Notes: generated by a model not told the origin, from the sequence alone. A stretch of DNA of 64,000 nucleotides from Crateriforma conspicua (GCF_007752935.1 NZ_CP036319.1:5870501-5934500), one strand, 5' to 3'. Positions 17,709-27,510 are shown, counted from the stretch's first letter. Numbers and translations: made by a program.

Positions 17709-19001
17709 ATGGCGAAAAAGAAAAGGGCTCCCAGGAGCCGAAGTGGCTCTGGCAATGGCCAGGGCAACGATAATGGAGCGCCCAAATCGAGAGGCCGACG
17801 TCGCCGTCGTGGTGGCAATGGCGGTAACCCGCAGGCCAACGGTGACGCCGATTTCCAATCAGATGCACCCATGGAAGCCGGTGAAGGCATCCTGGAACTG
17901 CATCCCAATGGATACGGTTTTCTGCGCAGCGAAGAAAACGATTACACCCGCGAACGGAGCGATCCGTTCGTGCCGGGGACGATGATCGAACGCTTCGGCC
18001 TGCGGCAGGGCGTCTACATCAAGGGCATGGTCCAACAGGCACGTCGCCAACAGGGTCCGCGCGTCAAAGAAATCACCGAAGTCGAAGGCATGCCGCCGGA
18101 AGACTATTTGAACGTGAAGAACTTTGACAGCCTGACCGCGATCAACCCGGAAGAATGGCTGCACCTGGAAGTCGGCCAAAAACCGGTGACCAACCGTGTC
18201 ATCGATTTGCTGGCACCGCTGGGCAAAGGCCAACGTGCCTTGATCGTCGCGCCGCCACGCAGCGGAAAAACGATCATGCTGCAAAACATCGCTGCCGGGA
18301 TCGCACAAAACCATCCCGACCTGAAGCTGATGGTGCTGCTGATCGACGAGCGGCCCGAAGAAGTCACCGACATGCGCCGCAATGTCCAGGGCGGACAAGT
18401 CATCGCCAGCAGCCTGGACATGGACGTCGACAGTCACGTCCGTCTCAGCCAGCTGGTCATCGACCGGGCCAAGCGCTTGGCCGAACGTGGCGAAGACGTC
18501 TTCTTGATGCTCGATTCGATCACCCGCCTGGCCCGTGCCTTCAATAAATGGGTCGGCAGCACCGGCCGCGGTCGCGCGACAATGTCGGGCGGTCTGGATA
18601 TCAAAGCAATGGATATCCCGAAAAAGCTGTTCGCGACCGCACGTGCGTTCCAAGAAGGCGGTTCGCTGACCATCGTCGGTACCTGCCTGGTCGATACCAA
18701 CAGCCGCATGGACGAAGCCATTTTCCAAGAGTTCAAAGGAACCGGGAACATGGAACTGGTCTTGGATCGGCGGATGGCCGACCGACGCATCTGGCCCTCG
18801 ATCGATATCAGCCAAAGTGGAACGCGTCGCGAAGAATTGCTGCATGACGAAGAAACGTACGAAACGGTCACCATGCTGCGTCGAACGCTAAGCGAAATGC
18901 ATCCGATCGACGCGATGGAACAATTGACCAAACAGCTCGGCCGTTTTGAAAACAATGAGGCCTTCTTGAAGCTGATCGCAGGAGCTAAGCTTGCGAACTG
19001 A
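17709..19001 (+). CDS. rho: Transcription termination factor Rho
   Basis: Hexameric RNA-dependent ATPase that ends transcription of untranslated RNA. The 430-residue product has an N-terminal basic Arg/Gly/Asn-rich extension (about 1-50) instead of the usual helical start. The RNA-binding OB fold follows (GILELHPNGYGFLRSEENDY, FGLRQGVYIKGMV), then the ATPase: Walker A APPRSGKT, Walker B VLLIDERPEEV, the Q-loop region SGGLDIKAMDIPKKLF, and FKGTGNMELVLDRRMADRRIWPSIDISQSGTRREELL. All catalytic parts are present. The basic extension probably adds nucleic-acid binding. Preceded by a good promoter and long leader. Start ATG 17709 (MAKKKRAPRS). Confidence 0.97.
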   Translation: MAKKKRAPRSRSGSGNGQGNDNGAPKSRGRRRRRGGNGGNPQANGDADFQSDAPMEAGEGILELHPNGYGFLRSEENDYTRERSDPFVPGTMIERFGLRQGVYIKGMVQQARRQQGPRVKEITEVEGMPPEDYLNVKNFDSLTAINPEEWLHLEVGQKPVTNRVIDLLAPLGKGQRALIVAPPRSGKTIMLQNIAAGIAQNHPDLKLMVLLIDERPEEVTDMRRNVQGGQVIASSLDMDVDSHVRLSQLVIDRAKRLAERGEDVFLMLDSITRLARAFNKWVGSTGRGRATMSGGLDIKAMDIPKKLFATARAFQEGGSLTIVGTCLVDTNSRMDEAIFQEFKGTGNMELVLDRRMADRRIWPSIDISQSGTRREELLHDEETYETVTMLRRTLSEMHPIDAMEQLTKQLGRFENNEAFLKLIAGAKLAN

Positions 19002-19053
19002 CGATCAAACGAATCGGGCGATGATTTCGCTCGCGTCGGCCTGATCGTCCGCA

Positions 19054-19136
19054 GGAGGGTAAGCGAATTGGTGAGCGGCCTCACTGGAACTGAGGTACCC
19101 CGTAAGGGGCTGCGGGTTCGAGTCCCGTGCCCTCCG
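19054..19136 (+). tRNA. tRNA-Ser (anticodon GGA)
   Basis: A class II cloverleaf can be folded by eye. The acceptor stem GGAGGGT pairs with GCCCTCC (19129-19135), with a discriminator G at 19136. The anticodon stem CCTCA/TGAGG encloses the loop CTGGAAC with anticodon GGA. There is a long variable arm (CCCC...GGGG) and a T arm GCGGG-TTCGAGT-CCCGT. The extra arm and the anticodon both indicate serine, reading UCC and UCU. The D stem is short, and position 8 appears to be A rather than the usual U. CCA is not encoded. It lies just downstream of rho with its own terminator. Confidence 0.88.
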
Positions 19137-19143
19137 CTGTTTT

Positions 19144-19166
19144 AGCCCGCATTTCGCGGGCTTTCG
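19144..19166 (+). terminator. Intrinsic terminator after tRNA-Ser
   Basis: A perfect 7-bp stem AGCCCGC / GCGGGCT with a 5-base loop ATTTC, followed by a short T run, lies 7 bases after the tRNA 3' end. Confidence 0.75.
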
Positions 19167-20233
19167 ACATATTCATCCCCCACCCCAACCGATCGAAGGG
19201 GACGGGGGCAATCGAGTTCGGCACCGATCTTTCTTCTGGTAGAAAATCCGAAGCTCGAAGATCTCTGGCCGTTCACCGCGATCCGGCTCTCGAGCGATGG
19301 AGCCTGATCGCAGACGCGAGCTTTCGCGCCCTGAATCGCCACTCTTTCGAATCAGGCGTTTCTTGCGCAGGTGACCAACAGGCCTTTCCAGTGGGCATCG
19401 AATCGAGCCGCTCGCCTAGCAGGCCTAACTTCGTTCTGCACCTGTCGCGTTTCACCGCGTCCCTGAAGGGTGTGGCACCGAATGGCCCCGAGCGTAATCG
19501 CGACAAGACCGGCGAGCATTAGTAGCCCTCGTATCGAAAAATTCGGGCTTGGCATCTTTTAGCACTGCTCCGGGAAATGGCATACGGCCGCTACTTCGCC
19601 TGCCTCATCTTATCGCCCCCGGCCAACACGGCCGAAGGCGATTGCCGTTGCCGGCCATCTGCGCAGCGGTGGTCGATATCGGCGATCGCCGGTGGTCAGA
19701 CCATTCCCCAACGCGAAACGAACACTCACTTTCCTCCCAGGATCTTCGTATCGGGTTAGATCAATCCCCAAATCAGCAAGAACCTAGGTCGTGAACATCG
19801 GCGTCGGGCTGCGCCCATCCGGCGCCGGCCACTAGGGTTGCTCGACCACGCAATCCTCGGATGTTTCTGGTTCGGTACTCAGTTCGACGAAAGCGGAGTA
19901 GGCGAGTCGCTTTGAACGTACCACCGAGGCGTGATGACCGGCGTAGAACAAAACCGAACCGAACCGGCATAGGCTGATTCAACCGACGCGTGTAGGGTGA
20001 ATCAGTGCTGCGACTACCAAGTGGCTGTTGTGCTCCTCGATAGTTTTAACGCGTCTTCACTGATTTGAACTCGCTGAGTAAGCGCTAAAGCGGCTGCGTT
20101 CGCAAGACACGGGGCTCCCAGTCACGGTTCTTGTTGCAGAACAGCTCTGATGGACAACTGACTTTGTTAGGCGAAATTGCTTCGCGATCCAAGGACTCTG
20201 AGATCTGGTGACATCGGATCCGCAAAAGCGTAT
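19167..20233. other. Gene-free stretch with dispersed repeat motifs
   Basis: About 1,070 bases with no frame that looks coding. It contains the motif AAGGGGACGGGGG (19196-19208) and a 30-base sequence at 19368-19397 that recurs, with one mismatch, at 24263-24292 and 26708-26737. Nothing else is recognisable. It may be decayed mobile or repeat DNA at the left edge of the accessory region. Confidence 0.5.
19368..19397. repeat. Dispersed 30-bp repeat, copy 1
   Basis: Matches 24263-24292 and 26708-26737 in 29 of 30 bases (A instead of G at the 13th base). The similarity extends a few bases to the left (TTCTTGC). The other two copies are within the tandem duplication, so there are two independent locations in the window. 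An AAGGGGACGG motif lies near each. Confidence 0.7.
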
Positions 20234-23200
20234 CTAGAAAAGGGTGTTAGACGTTGGCTGAACCCTCAGCGGGTCGTCATCTTCCACTAACAAGCTTCTG
20301 TCTACGAAGCTATCCGTGGCCTCGAATGTTGCATCTCGCCGTAGGCGATTGATCACCATCAGGGCGTCGTGCGCCGAGACGGTGCCATCGCCCGAGACGT
20401 CGTACAGGCCCTGCCAATCGCTCCAGCCAACAGCTTCATTGGCAAAATGCAGGCGATTGATGACCAGAAGTGCATCGAAGGCTGTGACCACGCCGTCAGC
20501 ATTGGTGTCGTACACATCAACGGGATTCTGGTATGGATTGTTCTGAATGTCGAAGTGCAGTCGGATGTGAGGATGTTCGGTCAGCCTGTAACGGATGTAG
20601 CGTCCACTGGAGAAGTATGACTCGTAAGTATCGGGCACGATGATGGTCGAGTGATCGATCCCATTGGTCGGCTCCGTGAAGCGGATATCGATGGGCCGCG
20701 TAAACCCTCCCGCAACAAATGGATCAAACGATTTGTCGACAATGACTCGGTCCGAACCTCGCGATAAGTCGAATCGAACCACCTGATTGCTCAAGTGCGA
20801 TTTTTCCGCGATCTGCAGGTTCCACAAACGACCACTGGCATTGATGGAGAATGTCGGGTCGTCACCGACGTTCTTTAGGCGGACCAAATCGCCCGAATCA
20901 CTGGTGATGACGCGACGCTCCCGCGGCCCCAGGTCATCGATCAAACTGACCGAATCATTGAGGCGAACGCAAATGTCCAGACCGTCGATCTGAATCATCA
21001 ATCCGTCGGGCCAGTCGCTGTAGGTGACGGAGTCGCCGGGGCCATTGATCAGTCGTATCCGTGTCTCGTAGCGAACGTTCAAATCAAGTCGGCGCGCCGG
21101 GCCGGCGGCCACCGAGGCGGTGTCGATCACGACTTCGCCAACAGCTCTTTCAAGGTTCAGGTGCACTTCCGTCGACACTGAGGCTGCAAAATCGATCTGA
21201 TCAACGCTGACAGACGTTTGATTAGTGTCTGCGGAAATGGTGACGGTAGATGCCGTGTCCACGACGTCGATCGTGTCCACAATCAGCGGATGGTTGACGT
21301 AATTGAGGACAAAATCGTCATCAAGGATCACGATGTTCCAGGCTCTAGTGTCGCTGATCAGAGTTGATCCCTCTGCAGTGCCATCGGTCACCCATGTTGC
21401 TTCACCGCTGGCCACCACCGAACCATTCGCGGTAAACCCATCCAAGGTTAGAGAACGACCACCCAAAGGGCTGATCGTCGGGACGAGGTGGGTCCCCGCG
21501 GCCGTACCATCAGAAACGTACAATCCGGCCATGACGCCGTCGGTGAGTTCCGAGACCCCAAAGAAGATCTTTGAATCCGAGATCACGATCTGGTCCAGCG
21601 GCGCGAGGATGATCCGTTCTGGCTGCGAACCATCGTCGTCGAGCCGCCAAAGTTCTCTGACGAAAGGAGAGTTCGGTGGAGAGATGCGAAAAATCCAGCT
21701 GTCACCAAGGCGGCCAATCGGCACGGGATCCCCATGTTGAGTGAGGGATTCGGGGATCTCGAAGAAGTCGTTTGAACCTTCGATTTGAAGAAACAGCCCG
21801 CTGTTGTCCGTTCGGATCGAGGCAAGATCCGAAACTGGCTTGATGCTGTTGCCGTAACTTTTCAAAATTTCTTCGGAAACGAGATCCTGCGGGACGACGA
21901 CTTTTTGCGTTCCGAATGCTGTGCCGTCGGTCGACCACAAAGCCCGCTCGATTCCTGGACTCGGCCTCCGACCTAAATCGAGATCCGTTCCCCAGCCCGA
22001 GTAGCTGCGGGCATAGTTCGATGCATATTGATAACGTACGTTGTAGGGGGCGACGCTATCAACACGAAAGAACAGCCGCTGCCCAGCGACTGCTTGCTTC
22101 AGCAGGTCCGTCCGGTAAACGACCGGAAACCCCGACGCGAGGGCTGCGATATTGGACACGTCGTCGTTGGTCCGCCAAATCGTTTGACCGCCGGCATCAT
22201 CATGCGTCGCGAAAATTACACGATCGTTGACCGAGCCGAGCACGTCAAACAGGTGACCAAAGCCGTCGCCCGGGCGATAGATTGCTCGCGGGACCGAACC
22301 AACTCCGACGGACCAAAGTGAACGGCCCAGCCGCTCGGTGGGCGTGACCGTGAAAACGGCCTTGTTGGCAACGACATAGAGTTCGTCGATCGTGGCCTGG
22401 GGGCTGATGTCGTCGGTTGCGAAGGCGATTCGAGTACCGAGTGCGGTTCCGTCCGAGATCCAGACCTTGCTGCCGAAAACGTCTTGCGTCGTGAACACAA
22501 AGTGTCGCCCATCCAGTCGGGTCAAATGATGCCTGTCCGCAGCCCGCGGAACAGCCGCCCGGGTCATTGGTGCATGGTTCGACGCGATGCGGCGGAGACT
22601 GTTCTCGGCCGTGGTGTCGGTTCGATGAATCACCAACCGATTCTGATTCATCTGGACCAGGATCAGTGTCTGATTGTTGTTAACGCTCACCAGCCGATGC
22701 GAATCTCCCGAGCCGTAACTAAAACTCGAGTGTCGGTTCCAACTCCCCTGGTCATCAATCCAATGGATCTGTAGCGATTGTCCAAAAAACTTGGAACTCG
22801 CGAAGTAGCTGAAAAACAACTGATCTTGGATCACGAACAATTCGCCCAATCGGTCCTCGGGCGATAGCGACGCAGAAATTTCCCAGGTAGCGGTGCGGGG
22901 GTCCAGCCGGATGATCTGGTCACAGTTATTGTGGCGGGTGGCATAGTATGCGTACTTGCCGGCAATCGTGATTTCCCCGCCGTGCGGCGCGCCCGCGAAC
23001 TCTCTCCATACGCCCGTTGACGTGTCGAAGACGGCCCAAGCGTCGCCACCCTTTCCTGACGTTCGCGTGAGCAAAAACTCGCCGACCGAAGACAATGATC
23101 TGTCGTTCACCCAGCGACCTTCGGGGAGCTCGGCGACCGTTTCCACCGCCGCCGTGCCCTGTGGCGAACCATCCGTTCGCCACAACACATTACCGATCGT

Positions 23201-24037
23201 ATTGGTGACAAGAAAAAAGAAGTCGTCACCAAACGGTTGCCCGACTGCTGGGCTCGCGACGTTGACGCCGAACAACTCCTCGACGCTCGCGACGGTCCCA
23301 TCAGGTTGGATGAAATGGATCTCGTTCCCATTAAACAGCTCCGAAAAGATAATATCTCCGGTGGCCAGATTATGGGCCGATTCAATGGACCGGATTTTGT
23401 CGACCGATTCACCGGATAGCTGGATCGTCCCGGCCGGAGTTCCATCAGAAACGAAATAGTTGCGAGACCCCTGCTCGAAATAGAACCGATGCTGGTCGGC
23501 GGTGAGCAGTTTTCCGACCCCATTTTCAAAACGGTCGGTCAACGTTGTTACCAGGGTCGTTCCCGATCGCGTTCCGTCGCTGATCCACAACTCGCCGCGG
23601 TACCAGTCAACGGGGACGTAAAAGACGACTCGGTCACCGAACACCTGCAATGGACCATCGATGTCGTGATCCGACACCCGCACCGTTCCTTCGGACGTGC
23701 CATCGGAACGCCAGAGATTACGGCCCGAATCAGGTAATTGTGCTGTGAAGAACACGCTGTCGCCCACCGATAGCAACGACTCGATCGCGGAGCCAATTTC
23801 GCCCGGTCGGATGTCTCGAACCAGTTCGGCCGGACCGTTGGCATCGGTGCTACGCCAAAGCTCCGCCCCAGAGGCAGGTTCGTTTCGCACGAACAGCGTG
23901 TTGTCTCCGACCCGCGCGAAGTCGGTATTGCTGTTCGGAAAAGGATCCGAAGACGAAGCAAATCCGCCGAATCCCGCCAACGGTCGACGTGACTCTAGCG
24001 TCTCCAGCTTGCACCGACGCCAATTTGTTTTTCGCAT
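20234..24037 (-). CDS. Large ELWRSDGT-repeat surface protein with dockerin
   Basis: 1,267 residues. The N-terminus carries the LEPR-XLL-type motif (KLETLESRRPLAG, about 11-23), a sorting-like signature of large planctomycete surface proteins. Many repeats of the ELWRSDGT kind follow: ELWRSTDA, NLWRSDGTSEGT, ELWISDGTRSGT, VWISDGTALGT, ALWSTDGTAFGT, LYVSDGTAAGT, TWVTDGTAEGS. These are consistent with beta-propeller or beta-solenoid blades. The C-terminus (about 1170-1235) is a type I dockerin with two calcium loops: DTNADGVVTAFDALLVINRL and DVSGDGTVSAHDALMVINRL. It is likely secreted and may bind a cohesin partner, which is not in the window. Its 5' half and upstream DNA are exactly repeated next door. 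ATG at 24037. Confidence 0.88.
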   Translation of the reverse strand: MRKTNWRRCKLETLESRRPLAGFGGFASSSDPFPNSNTDFARVGDNTLFVRNEPASGAELWRSTDANGPAELVRDIRPGEIGSAIESLLSVGDSVFFTAQLPDSGRNLWRSDGTSEGTVRVSDHDIDGPLQVFGDRVVFYVPVDWYRGELWISDGTRSGTTLVTTLTDRFENGVGKLLTADQHRFYFEQGSRNYFVSDGTPAGTIQLSGESVDKIRSIESAHNLATGDIIFSELFNGNEIHFIQPDGTVASVEELFGVNVASPAVGQPFGDDFFFLVTNTIGNVLWRTDGSPQGTAAVETVAELPEGRWVNDRSLSSVGEFLLTRTSGKGGDAWAVFDTSTGVWREFAGAPHGGEITIAGKYAYYATRHNNCDQIIRLDPRTATWEISASLSPEDRLGELFVIQDQLFFSYFASSKFFGQSLQIHWIDDQGSWNRHSSFSYGSGDSHRLVSVNNNQTLILVQMNQNRLVIHRTDTTAENSLRRIASNHAPMTRAAVPRAADRHHLTRLDGRHFVFTTQDVFGSKVWISDGTALGTRIAFATDDISPQATIDELYVVANKAVFTVTPTERLGRSLWSVGVGSVPRAIYRPGDGFGHLFDVLGSVNDRVIFATHDDAGGQTIWRTNDDVSNIAALASGFPVVYRTDLLKQAVAGQRLFFRVDSVAPYNVRYQYASNYARSYSGWGTDLDLGRRPSPGIERALWSTDGTAFGTQKVVVPQDLVSEEILKSYGNSIKPVSDLASIRTDNSGLFLQIEGSNDFFEIPESLTQHGDPVPIGRLGDSWIFRISPPNSPFVRELWRLDDDGSQPERIILAPLDQIVISDSKIFFGVSELTDGVMAGLYVSDGTAAGTHLVPTISPLGGRSLTLDGFTANGSVVASGEATWVTDGTAEGSTLISDTRAWNIVILDDDFVLNYVNHPLIVDTIDVVDTASTVTISADTNQTSVSVDQIDFAASVSTEVHLNLERAVGEVVIDTASVAAGPARRLDLNVRYETRIRLINGPGDSVTYSDWPDGLMIQIDGLDICVRLNDSVSLIDDLGPRERRVITSDSGDLVRLKNVGDDPTFSINASGRLWNLQIAEKSHLSNQVVRFDLSRGSDRVIVDKSFDPFVAGGFTRPIDIRFTEPTNGIDHSTIIVPDTYESYFSSGRYIRYRLTEHPHIRLHFDIQNNPYQNPVDVYDTNADGVVTAFDALLVINRLHFANEAVGWSDWQGLYDVSGDGTVSAHDALMVINRLRRDATFEATDSFVDRSLLVEDDDPLRVQPTSNTLF

Positions 24038-24262
24038 TGTCTGGAACTACACCAAAGTCCATTCGGACTGGAGAGAAAACAGATGGGATTCATAGTTGAG
24101 TGGCCTGTTACAGCATAATCTTAGGTTAACGGAAGCCGCCAAGGCTTTCGGTGATCCACGGCACCGGTCGAAACTCTTGGCGAGTTTCGCTACCGCCCAA
24201 ACCCCAATTTTTAGTCGTCCCAGACCACTAGCATCCCCACAAGTCGGAAAGCATTCTTGCCC

Positions 24263-24292
24263 CAGGTGACCAACGGGCCTTTCCAGTGGGCA
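24263..24292. repeat. Dispersed 30-bp repeat, copy 2
   Basis: Same 30-base sequence as at 19368-19397 with one mismatch, followed 10 bases later by AAGGGGACGGAGG (24302-24314). A third copy at 26708-26737 arises from the tandem duplication. Confidence 0.7.
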
Positions 24293-24462
24293 GAGACCCC
24301 AAAGGGGACGGAGGACTTTTCCCGGCCGTAGGTCCTCCATTTCCCAGTGCCGGCGGTTGCCCGGTGTGGTCTGGGCGGCGCCGTACTTGGCCAGCAGGGA
24401 CCGCCGCGTCTTTTCATGGCGACTGGTCAGTGGTTAGCCATCGACTCCAATCAATTGTTCGG

Positions 24463-24593
24463 TCATCCGAACGCCCCCGGAGGAACGAAGCGGCCCAGTC
24501 CGATCTTTTGCTTCAGGCTGTTGCGACCTTCGGCGGCTTTGACGCTGCGGAGATACTTATCCGCTTCGATCTGTTCACGCAGCGAGTGCTGCG
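24463..24593 (-). pseudogene. 3' remnant of the small gene at 26908-27130
   Basis: Encodes the last ~43 residues (SLREQIEADKYLRS ... GLGRFVPPGAFG) of the neighbour small protein, identical to the intact copy. It is cut at the duplication junction. Reading continues artificially from ELWRSDGT-gene sequence in another frame, so no sensible protein is made. Confidence 0.8.
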
Positions 24594-26482
24594 ATATTGG
24601 ACACGTCGTCGTTGGTCCGCCAAATCGTTTGACCGCCGGCATCATCATGCGTCGCGAAAATTACACGATCGTTGACCGAGCCGAGCACGTCAAACAGGTG
24701 ACCAAAGCCGTCGCCCGGGCGATAGATTGCTCGCGGGACCGAACCAACTCCGACGGACCAAAGTGAACGGCCCAGCCGCTCGGTGGGCGTGACCGTGAAA
24801 ACGGCCTTGTTGGCAACGACATAGAGTTCGTCGATCGTGGCCTGGGGGCTGATGTCGTCGGTTGCGAAGGCGATTCGAGTACCGAGTGCGGTTCCGTCCG
24901 AGATCCAGACCTTGCTGCCGAAAACGTCTTGCGTCGTGAACACAAAGTGTCGCCCATCCAGTCGGGTCAAATGATGCCTGTCCGCAGCCCGCGGAACAGC
25001 CGCCCGGGTCATTGGTGCATGGTTCGACGCGATGCGGCGGAGACTGTTCTCGGCCGTGGTGTCGGTTCGATGAATCACCAACCGATTCTGATTCATCTGG
25101 ACCAGGATCAGTGTCTGATTGTTGTTAACGCTCACCAGCCGATGCGAATCTCCCGAGCCGTAACTAAAACTCGAGTGTCGGTTCCAACTCCCCTGGTCAT
25201 CAATCCAATGGATCTGTAGCGATTGTCCAAAAAACTTGGAACTCGCGAAGTAGCTGAAAAACAACTGATCTTGGATCACGAACAATTCGCCCAATCGGTC
25301 CTCGGGCGATAGCGACGCAGAAATTTCCCAGGTAGCGGTGCGGGGGTCCAGCCGGATGATCTGGTCACAGTTATTGTGGCGGGTGGCATAGTATGCGTAC
25401 TTGCCGGCAATCGTGATTTCCCCGCCGTGCGGCGCGCCCGCGAACTCTCTCCATACGCCCGTTGACGTGTCGAAGACGGCCCAAGCGTCGCCACCCTTTC
25501 CTGACGTTCGCGTGAGCAAAAACTCGCCGACCGAAGACAATGATCTGTCGTTCACCCAGCGACCTTCGGGGAGCTCGGCGACCGTTTCCACCGCCGCCGT
25601 GCCCTGTGGCGAACCATCCGTTCGCCACAACACATTACCGATCGTATTGGTGACAAGAAAAAAGAAGTCGTCACCAAACGGTTGCCCGACTGCTGGGCTC
25701 GCGACGTTGACGCCGAACAACTCCTCGACGCTCGCGACGGTCCCATCAGGTTGGATGAAATGGATCTCGTTCCCATTAAACAGCTCCGAAAAGATAATAT
25801 CTCCGGTGGCCAGATTATGGGCCGATTCAATGGACCGGATTTTGTCGACCGATTCACCGGATAGCTGGATCGTCCCGGCCGGAGTTCCATCAGAAACGAA
25901 ATAGTTGCGAGACCCCTGCTCGAAATAGAACCGATGCTGGTCGGCGGTGAGCAGTTTTCCGACCCCATTTTCAAAACGGTCGGTCAACGTTGTTACCAGG
26001 GTCGTTCCCGATCGCGTTCCGTCGCTGATCCACAACTCGCCGCGGTACCAGTCAACGGGGACGTAAAAGACGACTCGGTCACCGAACACCTGCAATGGAC
26101 CATCGATGTCGTGATCCGACACCCGCACCGTTCCTTCGGACGTGCCATCGGAACGCCAGAGATTACGGCCCGAATCAGGTAATTGTGCTGTGAAGAACAC
26201 GCTGTCGCCCACCGATAGCAACGACTCGATCGCGGAGCCAATTTCGCCCGGTCGGATGTCTCGAACCAGTTCGGCCGGACCGTTGGCATCGGTGCTACGC
26301 CAAAGCTCCGCCCCAGAGGCAGGTTCGTTTCGCACGAACAGCGTGTTGTCTCCGACCCGCGCGAAGTCGGTATTGCTGTTCGGAAAAGGATCCGAAGACG
26401 AAGCAAATCCGCCGAATCCCGCCAACGGTCGACGTGACTCTAGCGTCTCCAGCTTGCACCGACGCCAATTTGTTTTTCGCAT
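24575..26482 (-). pseudogene. Truncated duplicate of the ELWRSDGT protein (N-terminal half)
   Basis: 635 codons, identical to the first ~629 residues of the protein at 20234-24037, including the LEPR-XLL motif and about half of the ELWRSDGT repeats. At the duplication junction it runs into foreign sequence and stops after a few residues (SNIAALAA). It lacks the dockerin and the C-terminal repeats. The upstream 550 bases are also identical, so it probably keeps a working promoter and could be expressed as a shortened, non-anchored protein. Whether this is a decaying remnant or a useful truncated form cannot be told. Confidence 0.9.
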
Positions 26483-27038
26483 TGTCTGGAACTACACCAA
26501 AGTCCATTCGGACTGGAGAGAAAACAGATGGGATTCATAGTTGAGTGGCCTGTTACAGCATAATCTTAGGTTAACGGAAGCCGCCAAGGCTTTCGGTGAT
26601 CCACGGCACCGGTCGAAACTCTTGGCGAGTTTCGCTACCGCCCAAACCCCAATTTTTAGTCGTCCCAGACCACTAGCATCCCCACAAGTCGGAAAGCATT
26701 CTTGCCCCAGGTGACCAACGGGCCTTTCCAGTGGGCAGAGACCCCAAAGGGGACGGAGGACTTTTCCCGGCCGTAGGTCCTCCATTTCCCAGTGCCGGCG
26801 GTTGCCCGGTGTGGTCTGGGCGGCGCCGTACTTGGCCAGCAGGGACCGCCGCGTCTTTTCATGGCGACTGGTCAGTGGTTAGCCATCGACTCCAATCAAT
26901 TGTTCGGTCATCCGAACGCCCCCGGAGGAACGAAGCGGCCCAGTCCGATCTTTTGCTTCAGGCTGTTGCGACCTTCGGCGGCTTTGACGCTGCGGAGATA
27001 CTTATCCGCTTCGATCTGTTCACGCAGCGAGTGCTGCG
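24594..27038. repeat. 2,445-bp tandem duplication, unit 2
   Basis: Second unit of the direct repeat described at 22149-24593. It carries the truncated ELWRSDGT copy, its upstream region and the 3' part of the small gene that continues past the unit into unique DNA at 27039. The intact small gene spanning the outer boundary and the intact ELWRSDGT gene spanning the inner one show the ancestral order before duplication. Confidence 0.95.
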
Positions 27039-27130
27039 CGGCGGAGTGACCGTCACCCGAGGCGCTCGCCGGTTCGGCCGCGTTGGATGCGGTTTTTGTC
27101 GGTGATCGTTTCGACGGATGGATCTGCCAT
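26908..27130 (-). CDS. Small protein, probably frameshifted (unknown function)
   Basis: From ATG 27130 the frame reads MADPSVETITDK and soon stops. A second frame, shifted by one base at the T5 run 27093-27097, reads TASNAAEPASASGDGHSAAQHSLREQIEADKYLRS and on to GLGRFVPPGAFG. Removing one base joins them into a natural-looking 73-residue protein. This suggests either a real one-base insertion (pseudogene) or a sequencing error in the homopolymer. The helical REQIEADKYL core and the final VPPG motif are distinctive, but I do not recognise the family with certainty. Similar small proteins occur near phage morphogenesis genes in related genomes, as I recall, but no phage gene is visible here. 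Confidence 0.5.
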
Positions 27131-27138
27131 GCCGTCAA

Positions 27139-27510
27139 CGATTGGCGGCAAGCGTCTCCCGTTCAACGGGCAAAACCGGGCTTCCACCCTGATTCGCTGA
27201 ACTCCATTACACCGGTGTAATTCCAGTCATTCTGGTTGCGGAAACACACATCAAAACATGCATGACCTTTGCTCGTTGGTGCCGGAGGAAGGCAAAGGGT
27301 CAACGCGTATCCATCGTTTTGCATTGCGTGGATTTGTCGTTCACCCGACTCGGGGAGAACGGTTAAAATACCGCTCACCGGAGGGGATTTCGGCTAGGGG
27401 CGAATCTGGAGAGCGGACGGGCATTCTTCCCAAACCACTGAAGAATTCAGAGTTATCCGAACACGTGAAGGCTTTCTCTTGGCGGCAACCTTATTTACTG
27501 GCGTCAATAC
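27139..27510. other. Non-coding stretch before the cassette-like genes
   Basis: About 370 bases with no convincing gene. It includes GTTATCC at 27453-27459, which has the form of an attC/attI right end and stands about 50 bases before the first plus-strand cassette-like gene. Opposing arms could not be matched convincingly, so no recombination site is called. Confidence 0.4.

Larger units (their letters stand above)
22149..24593. repeat. 2,445-bp tandem duplication, unit 1
   Basis: This unit is repeated directly at 24594-27038 with an offset of exactly 2,445 bases. Every overlapping frame I compared is identical. It contains the first ~629 codons of the ELWRSDGT gene, about 425 bases upstream of it and the 3' part of a small gene. 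The breakpoint is marked by GCGAGGGCTGCG at 22137-22148, and GCGAGTGCTGCG at the end of each unit (24582-24593 and 27027-27038). Confidence 0.95.

Noticed and set aside
24211-24417. 68-codon minus-strand frame over the dispersed 30-bp repeat
   Set aside because: The translated sequence follows the repeat and not a gene; the other location of the repeat (19368) gives only a fragment with a different context.
27163-27378. 71-codon minus-strand frame as a gene before the cassette array
   Set aside because: No ribosome binding site, no family features and a start within the sequence preceding the array; it may be part of a decayed gene but cannot be supported.
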